In this document: in pieces, positions 9,340 through 21,868 of the stretch
Layout of the letters: each line of letters begins with the position of its first letter
How positions within the stretch are numbered: the stretch's first letter is position 1
Assembly: GCA_021234155.1 (NCBI GenBank)
Contig: JAJEKV010000004.1
Coordinates: 4,156,109 to 4,220,108, forward strand
Direction of reading: 5' to 3'
DNA: 64,000 bases
Source: Isoetes taiwanensis
Lineage: Eukaryota > Streptophyta > Lycopodiopsida > Isoetales > Isoetaceae
Translations under genes and position numbers: made by a program
Notes under the pieces: model-generated
What the model saw: only the letters and a program-made list of their open reading frames with translations
Told to the model about the DNA's origin: nothing
Database searches by the model: none

Positions 9340-12170
9340 GTCAATGGTGCCCCTCCAACTCAAGATGGTGAAAAGAGCAATATCAATGAAAAACCAACTC
9401 CTAGCAAGAATGTTGAAGAAAAACAATTAGTCCTCTATAGTAGGGTGCAATGGAGGAACAAGAAGGTGAGAATCATGCACAAGTGCAACAAGGAAATAGT
9501 AGGCCAAGGAGTCATTGTGCTAGCAGATCCTGGTCAAGCTGTTAATGATGAAAGGCTAGGGGAAGACAATATTGGTATTGCAATTTCGATGTTGGAAGAC
9601 AACTGGAAAGGTAAAGGTTTGGGTGACAAGGAATGTTTTGGTTGTGTCAAGCAATTGGAGGTTCCTTGCATCATGGCATGGCCTATAAGTAGTGTTCAAT
9701 TTGTGGAGGATTATATTTTTCGAGCCTGAGGTTGTTGGGGACAATGATTGTCTTGATATTGATCCATTGGCAGTTGGAACTCTAAACCTAGGCAAAAGGG
9801 GAGAAGTATCAGTTGCCAGACATTATCCTAGCAAAAGAGCCAAGTTGATTAGTGACACCAAACGTGAGACAATGGTGAAGGTTAGGGGCTCAGATTGTTG
9901 TTGGAGTGATTGTATGCAATTCTTCACAATAGAACAATTGGTGGAAGCAAGAGCCACTTTTCAAAGTACTGCTTGTTGATGAGAGGAGGACCTACATGTA
10001 CACAATCTTGAGCATGCACTTCAAGATGAAAGAAACCCAAAGCAGAAAAAGATACCCTTTGCTAGGCAAATGGATATGTGCAAAAGCATGGCGAGTATCC
10101 ATGCAATTCCAACTTCTTCATGGCATAATTGGCAAAAAAAAAAAGCAGTAAGAGGGGCAGGATTGCTTTACATGGAAATAATGGTTTGTTGAGACCAACG
10201 GCTAGGACCACGGCTGCGGGGAGATATTTGAAAAATATATTGATTTCAATGCAGAGTCTATGCCACACAAAAGCGAAGGGATGAAAAGGGAAGAGCAGTT
10301 GTTGAGAAAAGGTTGCCATCACATTGTACTCAAAAGAGTATTTTGGAAGAAGTGAATTCCCTACTTCGAGAATTGGGAATTCTTCCAATATCCCAACCTA
10401 GCTTTAGTAGGTTATGGAAGAAGCATTTCAATCATGTCACCATAGCAACTTCAAACAACTTTGCAAAGTGCAATTTATGTGCTAAGTTGAAGGAGACTCT
10501 TGATAAGGCTGTGCAACCTAGTCAAAGGGCTAGGGATAAGGGAGCATATGAAGGACCATATAGTGACCAACTATCATGTAGATCATGTTATTGGATGTGG
10601 AGGACTTTATCCGCATTGGAACCCAATAACTATTTATGTATTATACATGACAAGATGGACCAGCAAAAGACTTGTCTTCCACAATTCAAGTACATACCAA
10701 AGTCATGTGGAAGATCATACCCTTTGAGATCTCAATGACTGGGGCAATCTTGCATGGGCAGAATCAAACCTACTATGGCCATTTTAGTTTGGAGTTGTGG
10801 AGTGATGGTCCAGATTTTCATATTGGGAGTATCATGAGGTGTTTGAGAAACTATGAAAATGGATACAATGGTCACCTCCAGGACCTTCTGACTAGCCGGG
10901 CACTACATAGAGTATTGTTAGATGGAAACCCTAACAATATTGAAAAGTTCAACAAGGCAAGGTTTAGGAAGCATGGGTCTAATGAACATGTTGGAGCTTC
11001 AACTTCACGTGCTAAACCTCAAGATCTACCCAAAAGGTTTCTCTTGCAACTTGATAATTGTCTTTGGCCAAAATAAGAACAGTGGATGTTTTCTTTCCTA
11101 TCCTACTTAACAAAATTTGTGGGGATATTTGAAAGAGTTAATTTAGGGTTTCTTATGCCGGGCATACCCATGAGGATGTGGATGCATTATTTGGCAAATA
11201 TAGTTGTATCTTGAAGCGACAACGGTGACCAACTTTCCTAGGCTAATGGAAATCTTGCATGAATGCACTACTCCAAACCCTATAGCTTCTCTCATAGAAG
11301 AAGTGCCCGATTGGAAGAGCTTTGTGGATGGTTATACATTGGATCTTGAAGGTCATTCAGGCCTCTGCGAGTTCACTTTTGGGTGAGAGATGGGATTCCA
11401 ATCTTCCAATGGAAGATGAGACCTCGAGAGGATGAGTGGAGAGGAGGGAGGAAATATGGCGTAGAGATGAGAATGGCAAGCCTATGATACCTCTAGGTCA
11501 ACCAAAAGCTTTAAAACCCTCAAGAAGTGAAGCAATTGGGATTGACTAAGGAAGGAATCCAAGACTATCTTTGGAAGAAGGTGATTAACTTTGTTGGGGA
11601 GATAGACACATCCTCGGATGAATTGAAAGAAGGGTGGTTGCCTAAAACTAGGTGGAAGACCTTAGCAGTCTTTGAGGATTTTGATGACACTTGTAAGTAG
11701 CATTCGCATAAAGCAATATGCTCCTCCTCCTTCCGACAAACACTATGTTGGTCCTAAGAACAATAGGCCAAAGTTTCTAGGCATGGATGCTTATGAACCT
11801 TCTCGACTTGGAATGCCACCAATTTGTGGTAGTAAAGCCGCCAGATTTAGATACATATCCGGTGTGGTTGGGGTTCACTATCTCCGATATTTGCAAAGAA
11901 GAAGGTAATATTAACTTCAACCATGTGCGGGTGGAATGGTGGTGTCCGGTGCATCGGTTGACCAACGATCGGATAAAGAAAGGTATTTTCATTGTTGGAC
12001 AAAGAAATGGAGGAGAAACCGAAAGTGATCACGATCTTTGGCTAGACTATGAAAGTGTTTTGTACTCATGGACTCCAAACACTATTCCAGCTAGAAATGC
12101 GAGAATTACAATACCTCAGGATGTCAGGAAGAAGGCTATGATATCATTGGGGGTGCTTGAAGAAAGTTGA
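9340..12170 (+). pseudogene. DDE-type transposase resembling DUF7869 proteins, frameshifted
   Basis: Several plus-strand segments in changing frames add up to one transposase-like protein. Visible landmarks are a Cys-containing region near 9880 (GSDCCWSDCMQFF), CAKAWRVSMQ near 10080, a Cys pair at about 10466 (FAKCNLCAKLKE), then three acidic motifs typical of RNase H-fold transposases: IIHDKMDQ (about 10645), LLQLDNC (about 11045) and GHTHEDVDALF (11160-11192). A C-terminal segment at 11787-12170 contains PPDLDTYPVWLG and VEWWCPVHR. The order D, LDNC, HTHEDVD matches what I recall for DUF7869-domain proteins. At least four frame changes and stops make it inactive as read. No terminal repeats were found. 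A possible splice acceptor (CCCTAG) precedes the first segment. Confidence 0.6.
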
Positions 12171-12893
12171 ATAACTATGTAAATTTTTGTTATCACGTTT
12201 TTATGATATGGTGCTATATTGTGAAATATTGACTATTTTGTAAATAACATGATATTACGTTTTCATAATTTTGAGGTGAAATGTGTGAATTTGAATATGC
12301 TACTAAAAACATGCAATATGAAATTTGTCCCAAAATTAAGACATAAACCCAATTTAATTGAATGATGGTTTTGTAGTGATAATGGAATGCAATACAAACT
12401 TCTTCGATGTTGTTTAGTTATCTTTGACAATGTCCAAGTGTGGATATGTTACATGCGGAAAAATCACCATTGAATAAATGAGCATTTTAAAGAAGCATTT
12501 TTATTTCATACCTCAAAGCTAGAAGGTGTAAGTTTGGAGGCGGCTATGTGACGGCCCAGAAAAAAAAAGGGCATGGATACCAACATTTAACATCCAAGTT
12601 AAGAAATGAAGGCAACAATTGTAAAGCGAAGTATGGTGCAGCAGTAATGATACGCAAGCTTCCAAAAGCACAGCAAAATAATGCGAAGAAAAACAACATG
12701 GAAATGAGCTGGATACTGTACGAATATTGAATAGATGCAGACAAATGTTGACATTTGCCAGATTGAATCCACATGCATTCTAACTGTATAACCAATCAAT
12801 CAAAACAAAAAGCCCAACCCAAAACAAAACATGTACACCACCAAAGCAAAAAAAAAAGCCAAAAGAAAAAAAAAATTGTATCAAGGCAAATAA
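12171..12893. other. AT-rich spacer, no gene seen
   Basis: Between the transposase remnant and the MYB stop codon there is AT-rich sequence with A-tracts near 12550, 12850 and 12870. The right part should be the 3-prime UTR of the minus-strand MYB gene. No coding or RNA gene is evident. Confidence 0.5.
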
Positions 12894-14358
12894 TCATATC
12901 TGATCCATCACTGCAGCAAGCCGCTGCAACTCTGGAGAGATTGGAGCATCGAGGCCATGCTTATCATACAAAGTATCAGAAGGTTCGTGCTGCCAAGGCT
13001 GGAAATCTTCAGTTTTAACGGCAGAGATATTGTCAAATTCGAAGGAAACAGGCATCAAATCGCACCATTTCATGACCTGATTTTGCAAAGGATCTGGAGA
13101 GCAGCCATCGGCATCGCACGAAGCGTCAGATGCATCCAGTATGTTGCTCCAGATAATGCTGGCAGATCCGGTATTATTGCTGCTGCCGCTGCAGCTCGCG
13201 CTGCTGGCGGTACCCTTTTCCCAGAAATGCAGCGCGCCCCTGTCCTTTTTATCCAATTGCATTTGCATGCAAGCATTTGGGTCGGAATTGGCATTGCCGG
13301 TCAAATTGTCATACAACGACTGATGAATTGGATGAGAATTATCGAACCCCGTCGGTAGAACGAGAGGGCTCGAACTGAAATTCACGTCTGACAACGGAAC
13401 AGAATCGTGAAGGAAATAGAAAGGCATTATTTTGGGTTCTAGAATATGAACCTGGGCCTCGCTTTTCACCTGCCGCTGCTCGCTGCTTAGGAATTTCTGA
13501 AGCACATTCTCTGTCAGCTGAAACTGAGCCTGTGGCTGTGGATGATTCCGAGGCATGAAATCGAACAGTTTCTTCTCGTCTTCTTTCAATCTGCCTGAAA
13601 ACAGGATGTCTTCCAGAACGCTGGAATAGATTCGAGATTGATGGTCTTGCTGGGCTCCCAATTGGGGCTCCCGAGTCGCGTTCATTTCATTTTGATTCCG
13701 GTGCAGCTGCTGCTGTTGCTGCAGATCGAGAGGCTTGTGGGTGTTGGGATCCAAGCCCAGTTGCTTCAGTTTCTTCTTTATGCATGTATTCCAGTAATTT
13801 TTTATCTCGTTGTCAGTCCGACCAGGCAAATGCGTGGCAATTTGCGACCACCTGAATGCAAATCCAATGCAAAACATAGAAAATTCAAACTCCATACTCT
13901 AGGCATTTTAAAATCATGGAATTTTGATGCTTGCCTGTTGCCAAGGACGGAATGCAGGTCGATAATAAGCCTCTCTTCTGCAGCAGAGAAAATCCCCCGC
14001 TTAAGATCCGGTCTGAGGTAATTGATCCATCTCAGGCGGCAGCTCTTGCCGCAACGTTGAAGCCCTGGAATGGATCATCAATTCAGCCACAACAATTCCA
14101 CAGTTGGACCAATGCAATTAACCCACAAATTATTCACAATTAGAGACCAATGCAAACCAAATCACCCACAAATTACTCAAAATTTGACCAATGCAGAACG
14201 AAAGGAAGCCAGGATTGAAACGTACCGGCATGTTTGGGGACGGAGCTCCAACAGCCATGGCCATATTTGGAGATATAGCGAACCAATTTCTCATCCTCTT
14301 CGGGAGACCAGAGGCCCTTTTTGAGCTTCTGTTTCTGGCAGCAGGGATGGCGGCCCAT
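12894..14358 (-). CDS. R2R3-MYB transcription factor, MYB61/MYB86-like (subgroup 13 type)
   Basis: Nuclear DNA-binding regulator. Three exons join in frame: 14358-14226, 14064-13935 and 13851-12894, giving about 406 residues. Exon 1 opens with [20 protein letters not shown] and holds most of R2. Exon 2 supplies [19 protein letters not shown], and exon 3 begins with [20 protein letters not shown], completing R3. The spaced tryptophans of both repeats are present and the intron positions are those usual in plant R2R3-MYBs. The N-terminus matches the MYB61/50/55/86 group, whose Arabidopsis members act in cell-wall, mucilage and stomatal regulation; the role here is inferred. The C-terminal 290 residues are Gln-rich near the MYB domain and acidic further on, as in activators. 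The second intron begins with GC rather than GT (AACAG|GCAAGC). No stop or frameshift interrupts it. Confidence 0.92.
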
Positions 14359-14482
14359 GGATCTGGAAAAGGAGGAGGAATAGGTTCAATTCATGAGCGG
14401 AAAGGATGAAGGAGGCATAAGAATTTAGTCGGGAAACAAATTGCTGCAGCGGCAGGGAGCAAACAGCAAACTAGATAGGAGG

Positions 14483-14492
14483 ACTATATAAG
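14483..14492 (-). promoter_or_regulatory. TATA box of the MYB gene
   Basis: CTTATATAG on the minus strand lies about 125-130 bp upstream of the MYB ATG at 14358, a normal distance for a plant promoter with a short leader. Confidence 0.55.
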
Positions 14493-14744
14493 AAAGAAAA
14501 ATGCCATATCTAATACCAACCCACTAACGGTTCAAAGCTTGGGCATGCTTGCAACTACCTAATTCGTTGCTTGGGATTCAAATTTGGGCGGATTTGGGTC
14601 CCCTGATTATGCTCAAATTGCGGATCACCATAGCTCTGCGGGCGGAGATGTGGGCACCGACAGCGGCGCCGCTGTTGCAAGTTCTAATTTTTTTGTTAGC
14701 CTGCGACACACGCAAAATAATAATGTTTGTGCCTTTCCTTAAAA

Positions 14745-15120
14745 GCCCCCTTTGCCTATGTTGCCATCATTTTGCATGGCTTCTTCCTTCTTCTCCAATA
14801 TCTATCTATCTATCTCTTCCTTCCTTAACCCTTACTTTTTTTTTTTTTTCTCGCTTTGGTTCCTCTCAAAGCTTCATCATCAAACCCATTCCCCCCTTTC
14901 CTCTTTGAACTAACTACTCTTCCCCTTTTAAGCAAAACCACGTACCCTTGGAATCTCTAGCCTCTCATTATCCCATCCCTTAATTATATTTAACCTTTTT
15001 CATCATCCTCTCCACAACTTTCCCCAATAGAATCTCCACATCTTCCTTCCTTTTATGCTTCATAAACACGTCCTTTTGCCCTCGCCTAGGCCTAGCATAC
15101 CAGTTCCTATTTTCCCATTT
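14745..15120. repeat. Pyrimidine-rich upstream region
   Basis: The plus strand is C/T-rich with TCTA repeats near 14800, a T14-16 run near 14836 and repeated CTTCC. A pair of similar segments (CCATTTAATGTTCCCATA) occurs near 15115 and 15155. It lies 400-750 bp upstream of the MYB gene and could be part of its distal promoter. Confidence 0.45.
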
Positions 15121-17668
15121 AATGTTCCCATACACTAGCATGTTCTGATTTTGCCATTTAATGTTCCCATAAACTCTCAGGCCCTACATACTCATTCATT
15201 CCCTTCCTCGCGTGATTGACAAAGTCGCAAGTAAAACTAACCCACTCTTGTTACTTACCAATAGATTCATCATGTAATTATCAAAGTCACAAGTCTTCTT
15301 GCAAACCAATAGAGTTACATGCACGTCCATTGCGAAAATCTCCAACACAACTTAATGACGAACGGATCCTTGGATGACTCTTTATGGCCAGCAAATAAAT
15401 GTATGGCTCTTGTCAATTTATGATCATAAATCAAAAGCAATCGTTGGACAATTGATGTCGTGTCAATCCTAGAACAACTGAAATGTTGTGGGAAAGCACC
15501 AACCTGTGGTACTAAGGAATATACGGGCCTTATTATTTTTGCTATCAAATTTCACATGTGTTGGTTTCAAATGTTTGTTACAAATCGTACATGTCCGCCG
15601 AGCAAGGACATAATGAACCCCGTGGTGCAATGAACTAAACGGACCCCACAAAGACTTGTTCCCACATTCATGCCTAAACTAGAAACAAACAACTAAGAAC
15701 AAAACACTGTTACAAACCCCGTTGTAGGTGAACAAGCGAGCTCTTTAATGCTAAATTCATCAAGTTTGATCATTTAGCAACTTATACATACCTTGGGAGG
15801 AAAGCCTTAGCTTGTTTAGTATATTGATTACATCACCGTTGTAGATTTTTCCTTCAAACTACTCCAAATCTATCATTTCCAACTTAATAGCTTTCTTACT
15901 TCAAGACAAGCATGAATGCTCGTATTAGTGAGAGATTGTATAACATGTTTTATGCGGGCATGTAAGCCAAAAGAAACAAGGTGCTGCGCACAGAGGGTTG
16001 CCCTCCATGGCCGGAGGGTGAAGTGGCTTAAATCATAGTTCAAAGTCATATTTTGACAATCAATTCAAAACCATAACCCCGAACATTTAGAAACGAAATC
16101 CTCTGTAGCTAACGAACTACTTTTATCTTCCAAAATGCAGCTAAAGAGTTTAGCAACCTGTGAAATAAAGAACACACGAATTTCAGAACTATAAAGTATA
16201 CGGGGCTATTAATATTTAAAATTTAAGGGCATTTTGGGAATTTTAAAAATACGAAGGGCTTTTTGGGAATTAAGTCAAGGAAGGGAGCCCCTGAGAAATC
16301 GGTGCAACCTGCATAAGGCAACACTTGTTAAACACATTATACTTCCAAACAATCTTGTTTGTTTCAAGAACCATGTACATAACGAGACTAGAGAATGCCA
16401 AACTTTTTAAAATGAGATATGGCGAGGAATGATAAGATTGGACGTTCCAAAATGTTTAAGCTAAGAATAAGAACAGTAGCCAATATTGGCACACATTTAA
16501 GCAGCTGTCAGTACTTTATGCTGGTAATGATAGAGGTCCAATGCATTTTGCTTAGCTTAGGCATTCATGTTGTGAATAATAGCATATTCTTCAAGTACTA
16601 TACTAGAATGTACACTTCCAAAATCTAAATCGGTTGTGATCACTCTAGAAGAGAAAAAGACATACAAAAATAAACTGCTACTATAGGTCTAAAATACGAC
16701 AGAGAATTCTCACCACTGTAACATGTGGAATAGGGAACAGTTTGACAACCACAGTACCAAGGACCACAGCATATCAGAATATCCAGCATATGCTTAGGAT
16801 ATGCTGAAAACCCACATGAGCAAGGGTTTGGCCCCCTAGGGGCAAGCCAAAAATTTTCGTAAGAAATCATTGAGCACATGAATAGGTTTAGAATAGAATA
16901 GAATAGTGCTTTTAGCATATGATGATATATTTTCAATTATCCAAATAAAGATATTAATAACAAGATTTGGATGGACTTTCATACAGAGCTATGTATGGAT
17001 TACCAATGGCAATGTCGTTCAAAATAATTTGTCTGATCTAGATATATATGTAAATAAATATATATGTGAACAATGACAGAGACAGAGGTTGGACCAGGGA
17101 CAAAGAAGGTGAAGGATCTTGACATAAATAAAGTCAAAGAAATGCAAGAGTCTTTCTTCTGGCGGCATGTATCTATGATGGCTTAGAAGATGCGGGGCAG
17201 TGTTACATTGCTTCGAAGGCTTCAGTTTATGGCATTCATTGTTTTTGTAATTAAGGCAGCATGCTCAAATTTTGAATTGGCCATCATAAATCGCAATCTA
17301 AACCACTTAAGTGCACATTAGAGCAAGGTCAATCAGAGACTCTGTTTATAATATATGGACTTATAACTCTTGGCAGTTACTTTCTTAGAATTTATGTTGA
17401 GATAATTCCTAAGCTGTTGTAAATCTAAGTTGAAAGAACGTTGGAGCTAAAGTGCCCAGTACAGACCTTGATTTGAATGAATGGCTAAATGTGAGGGAAG
17501 CAATTGACATCTATGTTATAGGGTGAGTTTGATTTGACATTACATTGACGAGACTTTGGCATTAAGCTCATAGCAATTTTGAACTTGGCCTTTCAGTTTT
17601 TTAAGATTTCACTCTTTTAAGTGCTGATAATGTCCTTGGTCTAGCAGATGAAGTCCTCCCAGCCAAAT
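15121..17668. other. Intergenic spacer, no confident gene
   Basis: No supported gene. Short minus-strand frames at 15315-15651 include RTCTICNKHLKP and LCWRFSQWTC but show no recognisable domain and are broken. The rest is AT-rich unique-looking sequence apart from the dispersed repeat at 16765-16852. Confidence 0.4.
16765..16852. repeat. Dispersed repeat, copy 1
   Basis: Contains several ATATGC/GCATAT motifs followed by AAGGGTTTGGCCCCCTAGGG and GCAAGCCAAAAA. A related copy lies at 34640-34742. The CCCCTAGGGG core is palindromic. It is probably the end of a mobile element whose boundaries I cannot fix. Confidence 0.55.
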
Positions 17669-17673
17669 GAGAA

Positions 17674-19236
17674 TGTGACGTTCGGCCACGATTAACGCTC
17701 CCGGGGGCGTACATTTATGCCGCCACGTCCGCGTACCGCCACCCGATTGGCGATATGCGTAGCGGATAGCGGTGTAAGTAGCCCTAGGGGGCAACTTGCT
17801 AGGAGTGTTCATATATTATTAATGTGCACATGTGCACATTAATGAGGGCACACCTTTCCATGTTGGCATATTTTGCCACCTAGCCATTTAAGGCAAGTGG
17901 GCCCTTTCCAATTATCCCACATGCCAAATTGGGTAATTGGAAACCCTAGCCTAAACCCCATGTCTATTTAGGGTAGGAAAACCCTAGCTTGCTAGTTTTT
18001 TTTAGATCCTTAGGGTTTTAGAGCTTCGGTTTTGGCTGCCCGGGAGCCAAAACCGCCTCGAGCCGCCATGGCGAATTGCACCATCGGTTCCCACAGATTA
18101 AACCATTTCATTTCAGCGGGATGGTTGAACTTCGGTCGGGGGGAGCCACTCAAGGATCGGTATTTGGTCAATTTAATAGCTTAAACCGTCTTCTAGTCAT
18201 AGAACCAGTAGGTTTAGACTATTAAATTGCCCATAGTAGCTATCTAGATCTTAGATCTCGGACACTAACTAAAGAACCTAACTCTATGATTAGAACTAGT
18301 TCTTTAGTTCTTACATGATGTATTTGGATGATGTATCTCTGTGAACTCCTTGTATTGGGAAGGGGGTAGAGGCCCTAAAGCTTGTAGTTGATGCTCCTAG
18401 AGTAGCCTCTCTAGCACCTTGTAGATTAGGCTTGTGTGCAAGAGCCACACACTGGTTGTGGGTGAAGGGGCCAGGCCCGGCTAAGAAGGAGGTTCATGTC
18501 GACTCTTGAGCGATCCCCGGTGTGTAAAGCCTCACAGGGGATCATTGTGACTAGGTCTAATGGCTTACCGAGTGCGGGTAAGGCATGGGCTCGACACCCG
18601 TGAAGTGGTGTACACTTTCCGGTGGGTTCGGTCGAATCACGAGGCGGTGGCCCTCTAGTCACCTTGAGTTAGCATGTAGATCTCGGAGGGAGTGATCCCT
18701 ACCGCCCCATCCGGGCTGGGAGGATGAGGCCGGGGAATAGCCCCTTCGGCTATGCATCCCGTGAGACTCTGATCGAGTCCCAACACTTTTCAGCCTACTC
18801 GCAAAGTGTGCAGGGGGGAGGGGCGGATGGAGTGGACAACCCTATGCCATGTTCTTATGCCGGCCAACTTCATTGCCATGATTTCATGCGCAGCGAACTC
18901 ACGGGAGACCCAAGCCGTCGGTCATCCTTTGAGTGCGAGCCTTGGGTAGGATCCCCTATGTGATGTCTGATCTTTGTCTATCGGATATGAGGAGGACCAT
19001 CCTTGAGATGGTCGCGAGGATGTTGATGTATGTGCCTTACGACATGTATGTTTTACGCTTCATGACTAGGTAGGCCGAGGGGGAGGCGGGGTAGAATGAC
19101 ACCTTCACTCTTCCCCTTTGGGACTCGTTCACGAGTGCGATGATATGTGGAGGGCCACCATCGGCATGGAGCTGGTGTGGGGAAGAACTCCTGTTTGTAT
19201 ACGGTGAGTGCACCATATCTGAGTAGGGGCGTCCAC
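17674..19236 (+). repeat. 5-prime LTR
   Basis: Starts TGTGACGTTCGG and ends near GGGGCGTCCAC, aligning throughout with 29226-30788. A palindrome TGTGCACATGTGCACA is near 17822. Differences from the 3-prime LTR concentrate in CAG, CAGG and CCGG-like contexts. Confidence 0.93.
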
Positions 19237-19238
19237 GG

Positions 19239-19250
19239 TGGTATCGAGCA
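19239..19250 (+). promoter_or_regulatory. Primer-binding site for initiator Met-tRNA
   Basis: TGGTATCGAGCA, two bases after the LTR, matches the usual plant PBS TGGTATCAGAGC except for one missing A inside CAG. It would prime minus-strand cDNA synthesis. Confidence 0.85.
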
Positions 19251-19790
19251 ATGTTCTTGGAGACCAAGAGCAAAAAGCGACCATGTTCCCGATAGTACTA
19301 ACTTGATAGGATCCTCAAGCCTCGAAAAGTGGGAAAAATTTTTTTTCTCACCTTTGTAGTTATGCTAAGCTAGTAACAATTAAGTGAATTGGAATTTAAC
19401 AAGATTAAAAAGAATGAGCCAAAATTTTCCAAGTGAGGTGGTCTCACATTTCGGCGCTGGTCATAAAACTAACTTTTTGTTTTGAGCGGTAAGCAAGCTA
19501 TGAACATCGAGCCAAGAACACCAAAACATGATGAATTTGAGATAAATAATGTGGTAAGGCTAATTCTAAGGTAGGAATTAGTTAGAATAGCATGTTTTAA
19601 TTACCTAAAACCCTAGAAATGTATGAGATCTCACATTTCGCTGTGGTCGCAAAACTAAACATTAGTATTGGAGCAGTATGGCGTGTGACCAATAGGTAGG
19701 AAAAGTCTGAAATAAGTATAAGTTTTAGATAAGTTGGTGCCTTAGCATGTTAAGCGAACAACTTGAGTTTTGACCTAAAATTCCACAAGC

Positions 19791-19800
19791 TATAAATAGA
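19791..19800 (+). promoter_or_regulatory. TATA box of extra ORF module A
   Basis: TATAAATAGA lies 97 bp upstream of the ATG at 19897. The same decamer stands in the same relation to module B (21747), so each module seems to carry its own core promoter inside the retrotransposon. Confidence 0.5.
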
Positions 19801-19896
19801 TGTAGAACCCCCTCATTTTTTAGGTCCAAGCCCTAGAAATCCGCTCTTCCCAACTTAGGCGATCTCGGCTTTTATCCGATTGACGATCAGTAAAAC

Positions 19897-21029
19897 ATGG
19901 CCCGAACCAAGCGGACCATAAAGGAAGCGTCGCCGTGGCGAAACCACCAGCGCCAGCGAGAGAGAGATCATTCGGAAGATGCCGTGAGAGGGCTCGCATA
20001 AGAGAGGGTCGTTAAGCCGGACGAAGAGCAAGACACCTCCGATTTGTCGATGTCTTCAACCAGGAGGTGGGCGAGGGGCGAGGCCACATCACCAAACTCC
20101 ATGGACGACGAGACGAGGGAGGTGTATGAAGAAATAGAGCGGGAGATCCGGCAGCAGGAACAAGCAGACCATTCAGACGCACCCACGGAGATCCTCGAGC
20201 AGGATGAGCAAGTGGCCAGTCCGGAGCCAGGAGGTAGAGACCTTAGAAGATTCATCAGAAGGGGAAATCTGGCCCGGCCAGAAGAGAAGGGAAGACAAAA
20301 AGAGGAAAAGGAAGGAGGAGGAACAAAAGGCAGCAGAAGAAAAGAAGAAAGCGAAAGGGAAGTTCGTGGCTGGCATAAGGAGAACAAAGGACTGCCCGCC
20401 AAGGAAGAGGCCGAACCCCAACATTATCATCAAGGAGCGGCAACCTGACGAACCCCCAAACCCTTCCGACGACTCTTCTGATGGGGACTTCAACCCTAAC
20501 GCTGCAGGTGGAAGCTCTTCCAAGAACCCAGGCGACGAGCAAGAAGTACCTGAGCAGCCGGCACCTGAGCAACCCCACCAAGACCAAGTGCAGAAGCCCC
20601 CTGAATACCCGGCATGGGATAGAAAGAAGCAACCACGACCTGCCCGGGAAGCCTACGTCACCGGCAGGTGAAGATTCTGAGAGGAAGATGAGAAACCACG
20701 AGGCCTACATGAAGAAATGGGAGGCCTATAACAAATATTATGAAGAAAGCGAGTTAAATTCATCGAGGGAGGCGACCAACGAAGCGGCAAACCTTAAGGC
20801 CGCCACCACCGAAGCCCAAGGTTCCCAAGCCGCCACCGGGAAGAAAGCGGATAGGAAGGAGGTGGTGGAAGAAGCGTTAAGGGAGATTAGACACTTCGGT
20901 AGCGACTTCGGTCTCCTAATTCCCGTGCCCCCCTTCGCTTTCGGTTGGTGCGTGAAGTTATCTGAGGCCTATAGAACGGACTTTAGAGTCCTGAGGCAGT
21001 GGCTGGCGGCAATGCAAAGGGGCGGCTGA
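19897..21029 (+). pseudogene. Extra ORF module A of the gypsy element, charged protein
   Basis: Function unknown. From ATG 19897 (MARTKRTIKEASPW) the frame changes several times before the stop at 21029. Parts are highly charged: a Glu-rich segment around 20100 (DDETREVYEEIEREI), a Lys/Glu-rich segment near 20300, a Pro/Gln/Glu-rich segment near 20550 and an Ala/Glu-rich probable coiled coil near 20800. The last 60 residues (HFGSDFGLLIPVPPFAFGW) look more globular. It lies between the LTR and gag in the sense orientation. Accessory structural protein, captured host sequence or a gag-derived duplicate are all possible. Confidence 0.45.
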
Positions 21030-21746
21030 GGCAAAGATAGTGCAACATTTTGAAGATTCAACAGCCTGCACTATCCGCCAAGCGGGTAACCTTAATGCGA
21101 CAAGACATGAGTCTTGCGACCCGCATTAAGGGAGAAGCATATAGAAACTTTGTTGTAAATAATTAAAAATTTTGTAATATAGAGCAATTTTGTGTACCTT
21201 GATGACATAAACTTGAGTAATTAGAACAAATTAATAAGTTTTAGCTTTTATTTCGGTGAAATAGGACATTTGGGGGCCGAGAGACATGATGTCTCACAGC
21301 TCGGCGCCTCGTCATAAAACAAAAAGTTAGGATTGAAGAGCGGCGCAATTTGTGAGACCTCGCTAAACTTGACCAAAACAGCTCCAAATCGACCAAATAA
21401 GGGGTCGATTCTGCCTAATTTGATGAGCCCATCACCCTTACACCATTAGTTTACCCAAGTTGGACATCTTTGATTAAAATGGGACTGATGTCTCACATTT
21501 CGCGCCTCGTCGCCAAAACAAAAGTTAGGATTGAAGCGAGCGCAAAGGTGTGAGACCTCTTACCAATTCTTCACGGGACTTGTCAAAGTCACCTTCAACC
21601 CTCTTGCATAGCATCTTTTAGGTAACCTAGCCTTGTTCAAGCATCTCCTATAGTCCTCAAACTCCTATTTTGACCTCAGATAAGTTAGAATTACCCAATC
21701 CTAGGAAATTTTCAAGCCATCCAAAAATTAGGGTTTCCCCCTTTTC

Positions 21747-21756
21747 TATAAATAGA
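21747..21756 (+). promoter_or_regulatory. TATA box of extra ORF module B
   Basis: TATAAATAGA, identical to the one at 19791, lies 122 bp upstream of the ATG at 21869. The sequence after both boxes also shares CCCTA-AAATC-GCTC. Confidence 0.5.
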
Positions 21757-21868
21757 CCCGTCACTTCTCACATAGCACCCTACAAATCTGCTCCTGCCCT
21801 TCTAGCCGATTTCCCAACTCCCTGAGGCGCTCTTGCAACCGTTTGTTACCCTCTTCTGCAATTAATCA

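Larger units (their letters stand above)
19441..21560 (+). repeat. Four copies of a TCTCACATTTCGG-type leader motif
   Basis: Copies at 19441-19473, 19627-19660, 21291-21320 and 21490-21520 share GTCTCACA-TTTCG-GC and a following AAAAC. The last two are each followed by GTTAGGATTGAAG and then TGTGAGACCTC, the inverse of the start. Two copies precede each extra ORF module, which implies module duplication. Confidence 0.7.

Noticed and set aside
15315-15651. PPR/DYW-like or zinc-finger gene
   Set aside because: Only isolated Cys residues (RTCTICNK), no repeat structure, frames broken.
18426-19359. Small ORFs within the LTRs
   Set aside because: Not conserved between the two LTR copies, which differ by indels there; LTR sequence explains them.
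20044-20671. Several overlapping long frames on both strands in gypsy module A
   Set aside because: Only the plus-strand chain follows the element; the others are shadows caused by biased GA-rich sequence and frame shifts.
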